Below, piece after piece: positions 5,278 to 8,603 of a stretch of DNA of 8,603 nt (position 1 is its first letter; every line of letters begins with the position of its first letter). Source of the DNA: Bacteroidaceae bacterium (GTDB lineage: Bacteria > Bacteroidota > Bacteroidia > Bacteroidales > Bacteroidaceae); assembly GCA_017557475.1 (NCBI GenBank), contig JAFYYO010000282.1:1-8603 (forward strand), given 5' to 3'. Position numbers and translations under genes: made by a program. Below the pieces are notes generated by a model. It saw only the letters and a program-made list of their open reading frames with translations, was not told the origin of the DNA and made no database searches.

Positions 5278-7110
5278 ATGAAGCGAAGCATACACTTTCT
5301 CGAGTACCTTTACTGTCATTTGCTTATCGTTTTCCTGATAGGCAGGATGGGGTTCATCTTGAATAATAGATGTGTGGAGCAGCTTTCGTTTGCTGATGCA
5401 GCGAGTGCTTGTTGGCGAGGCTTCGTGGGTCATGACCTCATGGTTGCTGCCTGGTTGCTCGTCGTGCCCTGGCTCGTGGGCTTGTTTGCCTTGAAGCATT
5501 CTGGCTTTAAACTGCGTGCTTGGCTCACTCCATACTATCTTGTGATGGGACTTGCCGTGGCTGCGATTATTGTGGCCGATGCCGTGATGTACGAGTACTG
5601 GCAGTTCAAGCTCGGAATGGTCGTGCTGAGTTATGCTGCTTCGCCTGAAGGAGCGACCAACAGCGTCAGCTTTTCCTACATCATTATTCGTGTTGCGGCC
5701 TTCCTCTTGCTTGCCTTGTGGATAATAGTTCCCTGCATTTGGCTCACTCCGAAGAAGCTTCCGACGGGACAGACCGAACGCCTTTGGATGCGCAACATCA
5801 GCATCATCTGGACGTTTCTGCTCGTTTCGGGAGTCCTCTGGATGCGGCAAGGCGACGTTTACACCACGAAGCCTCATCCCACACAACTTGCCGACCATGC
5901 TGCCGTCAATCCCGTATATGCCTTTGTTCGCAGCATTCGACTGACTGACAACTACGATAAGCGCTATAACTACCTGTCCGAAGAGGACCGTTCAGACCTG
6001 TTTAAGGGGCTTTATCCAGAGCCTTCCGACGATGTTCAGGACTCGCTTCTCAACACTCATCGACCTAATGTTTTGGTCGTTTTCCTTGAGGGCTTGGGCA
6101 GTCGTTTCGTGCAGGAACTGGGCGGATTGCCTGATGTGGCGCCAGGCCTGAGCCGTCTCATTCCCGAAGGCATCTTTTGGGTGAACTACTACAGCAACTC
6201 CTTCCGAACCGACAGAGGCTCCGTCTCTACCTTTAGCGGCTGGTTGAGTTACCCGGATTTGGGCCTTATGAGGCAGGCAGAGTTTCATTCTTCTCTCTCC
6301 TCACTTGCTCAATCTTTGGCAAAAGAGGGTTATGAAACGGAATATTTATATGGTGGTGCGATGACGAACATGGGCAAGCATCAGTATTTGGAGGACATGA
6401 AGTTCGCCCATCTCTATGACGATACGGCCTTTAGCGCCGATGAGAAGGACAGTTGTTGGGGCGTTGATGACAGTACTGCTTTGCAGAAAGCCTGCCAGCT
6501 CATTGCGGGGTGGGAGGACGGACACCATTTCCTGGTGGCTCAGACGTTGTCCAGTCACGAGCCTTGGGACGTTCCCTATCATCGCCTCGAGGACGAGAAA
6601 CTCAATGCCTTTGCCTATACCGACTACAGCATCGCCTGCATGATAGACACCTTGAAGCAACTTCCAGAGTGGGACAATCTGCTTGTCATCATCGTTCCCG
6701 ACCACGGATTCCTGTACAAGCAGAGTTATAAAGACCCAGGTTTCTTCCGTGCTCCGATGCTTTGGACTGGCGGAGCTGTGCAGGAGCCACGCAGGATGGA
6801 TGTCCTCATGAATCAGAGCGACATTGCTGCAACCTTGCTTTCTCAAATGGGCATCAGTCACAAGGACTATCCCTGGAGCCGCAATGTCCTGAGCAAAAAC
6901 TACACTTATCCCTTCGTTTATTGCAACTACCCAGCCGGAATACTGTTTGCCGACAGTACCGGCATCAGCATATATGACATCGACGGTGATGCCGTGATGA
7001 TTGAACAGCCTGCCGACGACGGCCTCCGAATCATGCGTGCCAAAGCCATACTGCAAACCAGTTACGACCAATTGGAAGAGATACATCGAAAATCAGCCAC
7101 GCCTAATTGA
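5278..7110 (+). CDS. Membrane sulfatase of the LTA synthase / phosphoglycerol transferase type
   Basis: A 610-aa inner-membrane enzyme with the layout of LtaS/MdoB-type transferases. Five predicted transmembrane helices (about 10-28, 56-73, 85-105, 135-155, 173-189) precede a linker and a periplasmic sulfatase-fold domain (about 262-535). The active-site residues are present: NVLVVFLEGLG with metal-binding Glu271; NSFRTDRGSVSTFSGW with the catalytic nucleophile Thr311; SSHEPW with His427; and VPDHGF with Asp475 and His476. In the family these residues transfer a phosphoglycerol or phosphoethanolamine head group to a glycan or lipid. A Gram-negative Bacteroidales cell has no lipoteichoic acid, so the acceptor is more likely an envelope glycan, lipid A or capsule; that is inference. 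The start directly follows the heptad repeat, with no other in-frame start nearby. The last codons (ACG CCT AAT TGA) lie within a 22-bp repeat unit. Confidence 0.9.
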   Translation: MKRSIHFLEYLYCHLLIVFLIGRMGFILNNRCVEQLSFADAASACWRGFVGHDLMVAAWLLVVPWLVGLFALKHSGFKLRAWLTPYYLVMGLAVAAIIVADAVMYEYWQFKLGMVVLSYAASPEGATNSVSFSYIIIRVAAFLLLALWIIVPCIWLTPKKLPTGQTERLWMRNISIIWTFLLVSGVLWMRQGDVYTTKPHPTQLADHAAVNPVYAFVRSIRLTDNYDKRYNYLSEEDRSDLFKGLYPEPSDDVQDSLLNTHRPNVLVVFLEGLGSRFVQELGGLPDVAPGLSRLIPEGIFWVNYYSNSFRTDRGSVSTFSGWLSYPDLGLMRQAEFHSSLSSLAQSLAKEGYETEYLYGGAMTNMGKHQYLEDMKFAHLYDDTAFSADEKDSCWGVDDSTALQKACQLIAGWEDGHHFLVAQTLSSHEPWDVPYHRLEDEKLNAFAYTDYSIACMIDTLKQLPEWDNLLVIIVPDHGFLYKQSYKDPGFFRAPMLWTGGAVQEPRRMDVLMNQSDIAATLLSQMGISHKDYPWSRNVLSKNYTYPFVYCNYPAGILFADSTGISIYDIDGDAVMIEQPADDGLRIMRAKAILQTSYDQLEEIHRKSATPN

Positions 7111-7186
7111 CCAACTAGGCACGTCTAGTTTGCCAATTAGGCACGTCTAGTTTGCCAACTAGCCACGTCTAGTTTGCCAACTAGCC
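7099..7186 (+). repeat. 22-bp tandem palindromic repeat array 2 (four units, first one overlapping a stop codon)
   Basis: Four 22-bp units start at 7099, 7121, 7143 and 7165. Units 3 and 4 are identical, units 2 and 3 match at 20 of 22, and units 1 and 2 at 17. Framed as in array 1, each period is a 14-bp inverted-repeat word plus an 8-bp linker. The words are CTAGGCACGTCTAG (7115-7128), TTAGGCACGTCTAG (7137-7150) and CTAGCCACGTCTAG (7159-7172). The linkers are TTGACCAA (7107-7114) and then TTTGCCAA three times. Unit 1 encodes the last residues and stop of the membrane sulfatase. The rest lies in the 101-bp gap before the ABC exporter gene, in which I see no clear promoter. Confidence 0.92.
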
Positions 7187-7211
7187 AGCAAGCAGAAAAC
7201 AACGAACCGAA

Positions 7212-8603
7212 ATGATAAAGCAAGTTCTCGATATCATAAAGCGCTACTTCCGACCCTATAAGGCGTACATTGGCTGGTCTATCGTGCTGAATATCATAGC
7301 ACAAGTGCTCAACGTGTTCTCCTTTGTGGTGCTCATACCCATCCTGAACATCCTCTTCAAGATAGACCAGAACGTCTATACCTACAAGGAGTGGACTTGG
7401 AGCACCCTGAATAAGGACCTCATCGTCAACAATGCCTACGCTTGGGTGCAAGAGCAAATCGCTTCGAATGGTGCGTTTCTCACGCTTTGTTTGATGGGAG
7501 GAATACTCGTCTTCATGACTTGCTTGAAGTGCATAGGTTATTGGAGCGCGTCGAATATCATGCTGCCGTTGAGCACAGGCGTTGTGCGCGATATCCGAAT
7601 GGATATGTATAACAAGGTGATGCGACTGCCGCTGAGTTTCTTCTCGGCTGAGAGAAAGGGCGACATCATCGTGAGAATGAGCACAGACATCCAAATCGTG
7701 GAAAACTCCGTAACATCGGCTATCAGTGCGTTCATCCAGCAACCCATTGCCATCATCGTCTGCTTCATCACCCTCTTCACCGTGAGTTGGCAGCTGACAG
7801 TCTTCGTTCTTATCGTCACTCCTCCTGCAGCTTGGATAATGGGCACCGTGACTAAGAAACTCAAGAGCCGTTCTGCGAAGGTTCAGGCAAAGCTTGCCAT
7901 GATCATGTCACAGATAGAGGAAACGCTCAGCGGCCTCAGAATCGTGAAGGCTTTCATTGCCGAAGACAAGATGTCGAAGCGGTTCAACGACATCAACAAC
8001 CAGTTCCGCAAAGGCATGATAGGCATGATGATGCGCATCAACGCCGCTCATCCTGTATCGGAATCAATGGGAACCATCATCATCGTCATTGTCCTGCTCT
8101 TCGGAGGCTGGCTGATTCTCGAAGGCGAAGGCTTCATCGATGCCTCAACCTTCATCTTCTATATGGTCATCCTCTACAGCGTGATCAACCCCATCAAGGA
8201 CTTGACGCGACAATCTTACATGATTCCGATGGGCCTCGCCTCAATGGATCGTATCGACTACATCCTCAAGGCAGAGAACCCTATAAAGGAGAAGGAGAAC
8301 CCAGAACCCTTGAATAGTTTCGAGCAGCAGGTCGAGTTGAAGGACGTCTCGTTCTATTACAACGAAGGTCGCGATGTCTTGAAGCACATCAACCTCACTG
8401 TTCCGAAAGGCAAGACGGTTGCTCTCGTAGGTCAGTCAGGCTCAGGAAAATCAACGCTGGTGGACCTCATTCCGCGCTATCACGACGTTTGCGACGGGCA
8501 GATACTCATCGATGGAAAAGACATTCGCGATGTCAGGATTCACGACCTGCGAACCCTCATCGGCAATGTCAACCAGGAAGCCATCCTCTTCAACGACACC
8601 TTC
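7212..8603 (+). CDS. MsbA-type ABC exporter half-transporter, truncated by the right edge
   Basis: The first 464 codons are present and open to the last base. The protein fuses an ABC exporter transmembrane domain (about 1-345) to a nucleotide-binding domain (from about 373). Hydrophobic segments lie near 20-48, 88-110, 171-192, 195-212, 285-303 and 312-328, consistent with six helices. The coupling region reads TLSGLRIVKAFIAED. In the nucleotide-binding part, VELKDVSFYY holds the aromatic A-loop residue, GQSGSGKST (407-415) is Walker A, and Gln455 in NVNQEAILF is the Q-loop. The signature motif and Walker B lie beyond the window. Relatives flip lipid A core or other lipids and drugs outward across the inner membrane as dimers, driven by ATP. 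The ATG at 7212 follows an A-rich leader (aacaacgaaccgaa) and sits 26 bp after the repeat array. The neighbour upstream is also an envelope gene. The true substrate is unknown, so I give no symbol. Confidence 0.93.
   Translation, partial: MIKQVLDIIKRYFRPYKAYIGWSIVLNIIAQVLNVFSFVVLIPILNILFKIDQNVYTYKEWTWSTLNKDLIVNNAYAWVQEQIASNGAFLTLCLMGGILVFMTCLKCIGYWSASNIMLPLSTGVVRDIRMDMYNKVMRLPLSFFSAERKGDIIVRMSTDIQIVENSVTSAISAFIQQPIAIIVCFITLFTVSWQLTVFVLIVTPPAAWIMGTVTKKLKSRSAKVQAKLAMIMSQIEETLSGLRIVKAFIAEDKMSKRFNDINNQFRKGMIGMMMRINAAHPVSESMGTIIIVIVLLFGGWLILEGEGFIDASTFIFYMVILYSVINPIKDLTRQSYMIPMGLASMDRIDYILKAENPIKEKENPEPLNSFEQQVELKDVSFYYNEGRDVLKHINLTVPKGKTVALVGQSGSGKSTLVDLIPRYHDVCDGQILIDGKDIRDVRIHDLRTLIGNVNQEAILFNDTF

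Noticed and set aside
7121..7172. Promoter boxes within the TAGTTTG segments of array 2
   Set aside because: TAGTTTG is one base short of TAnnTTTG, and the 15-bp spacing between successive TTTG motifs does not fit the 19-21 bp expected.
7099..7186. CRISPR array
   Set aside because: The repeats are directly tandem with a 22-bp period and there are no unique spacers of about 30 bp; no cas genes are visible.
7137..7742. Minus-strand frame across the start of the ABC exporter
   Set aside because: The plus strand has a continuous 464-codon exporter with Walker A and Q-loop, and the minus frame would begin in it and end in the repeat array.

Overview
The window looks like a piece of a Bacteroidales chromosome, most likely from a Prevotella-like member of Prevotellaceae. 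Three observations support this. The promoters are of the Bacteroidota type (TAnnTTTG at -7, here extended to TA[T/C]CTTTGCA[G/C]C). Shine-Dalgarno sequences are weak. The proteins (ArgRS with a long variable C-terminal loop, stand-alone RNase HI, secreted DUF-type proteins with short '...AQ' signal peptides) resemble those of Bacteroidales. Placement below order level is inference. No rRNA, tRNA, transposase or CRISPR array is visible.

Layout. Positions 1-1076 carry two minus-strand genes for secreted proteins, read away from a divergent promoter region: a 290-aa protein of unknown function and, overlapping it by 4 bp, the start of a DUF3237 protein that runs off the left edge. Across the 133-bp divergent region, a plus-strand pair begins: a Bcp/PrxQ-type thiol peroxidase and, again with a 4-bp ATGA overlap, a secreted calcineurin-like metallophosphoesterase. 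After a 209-bp gap holding a 22-bp tandem repeat and a strong Bacteroidota promoter come arginyl-tRNA synthetase (argS) and, 3 bp later, a stand-alone RNase HI. A short GATTAGG heptad repeat then fills the gap before a five-helix membrane sulfatase of the LTA-synthase/phosphoglycerol-transferase type. A second 22-bp tandem repeat straddles that gene's stop codon. The window ends inside an MsbA-type ABC exporter half-transporter.

How the genes fit together. argS and the RNase H are housekeeping genes that probably share a transcript. The peroxidase and metallophosphoesterase are translationally coupled. The membrane sulfatase and the ABC exporter are both envelope genes and may act on the same lipid or glycan, but this rests only on adjacency.

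The most striking content is small repeats: four distinct elements in 8.6 kb. The two 22-bp arrays differ in sequence but share one architecture: a 14-bp inverted-repeat word containing ACGT, followed by an 8-bp linker. In each array the first linker is a TGACCAA variant and the next is a TTGCCA variant. A 76-bp double-palindromic element is inserted in frame inside argS and is translated as about 26 extra residues.
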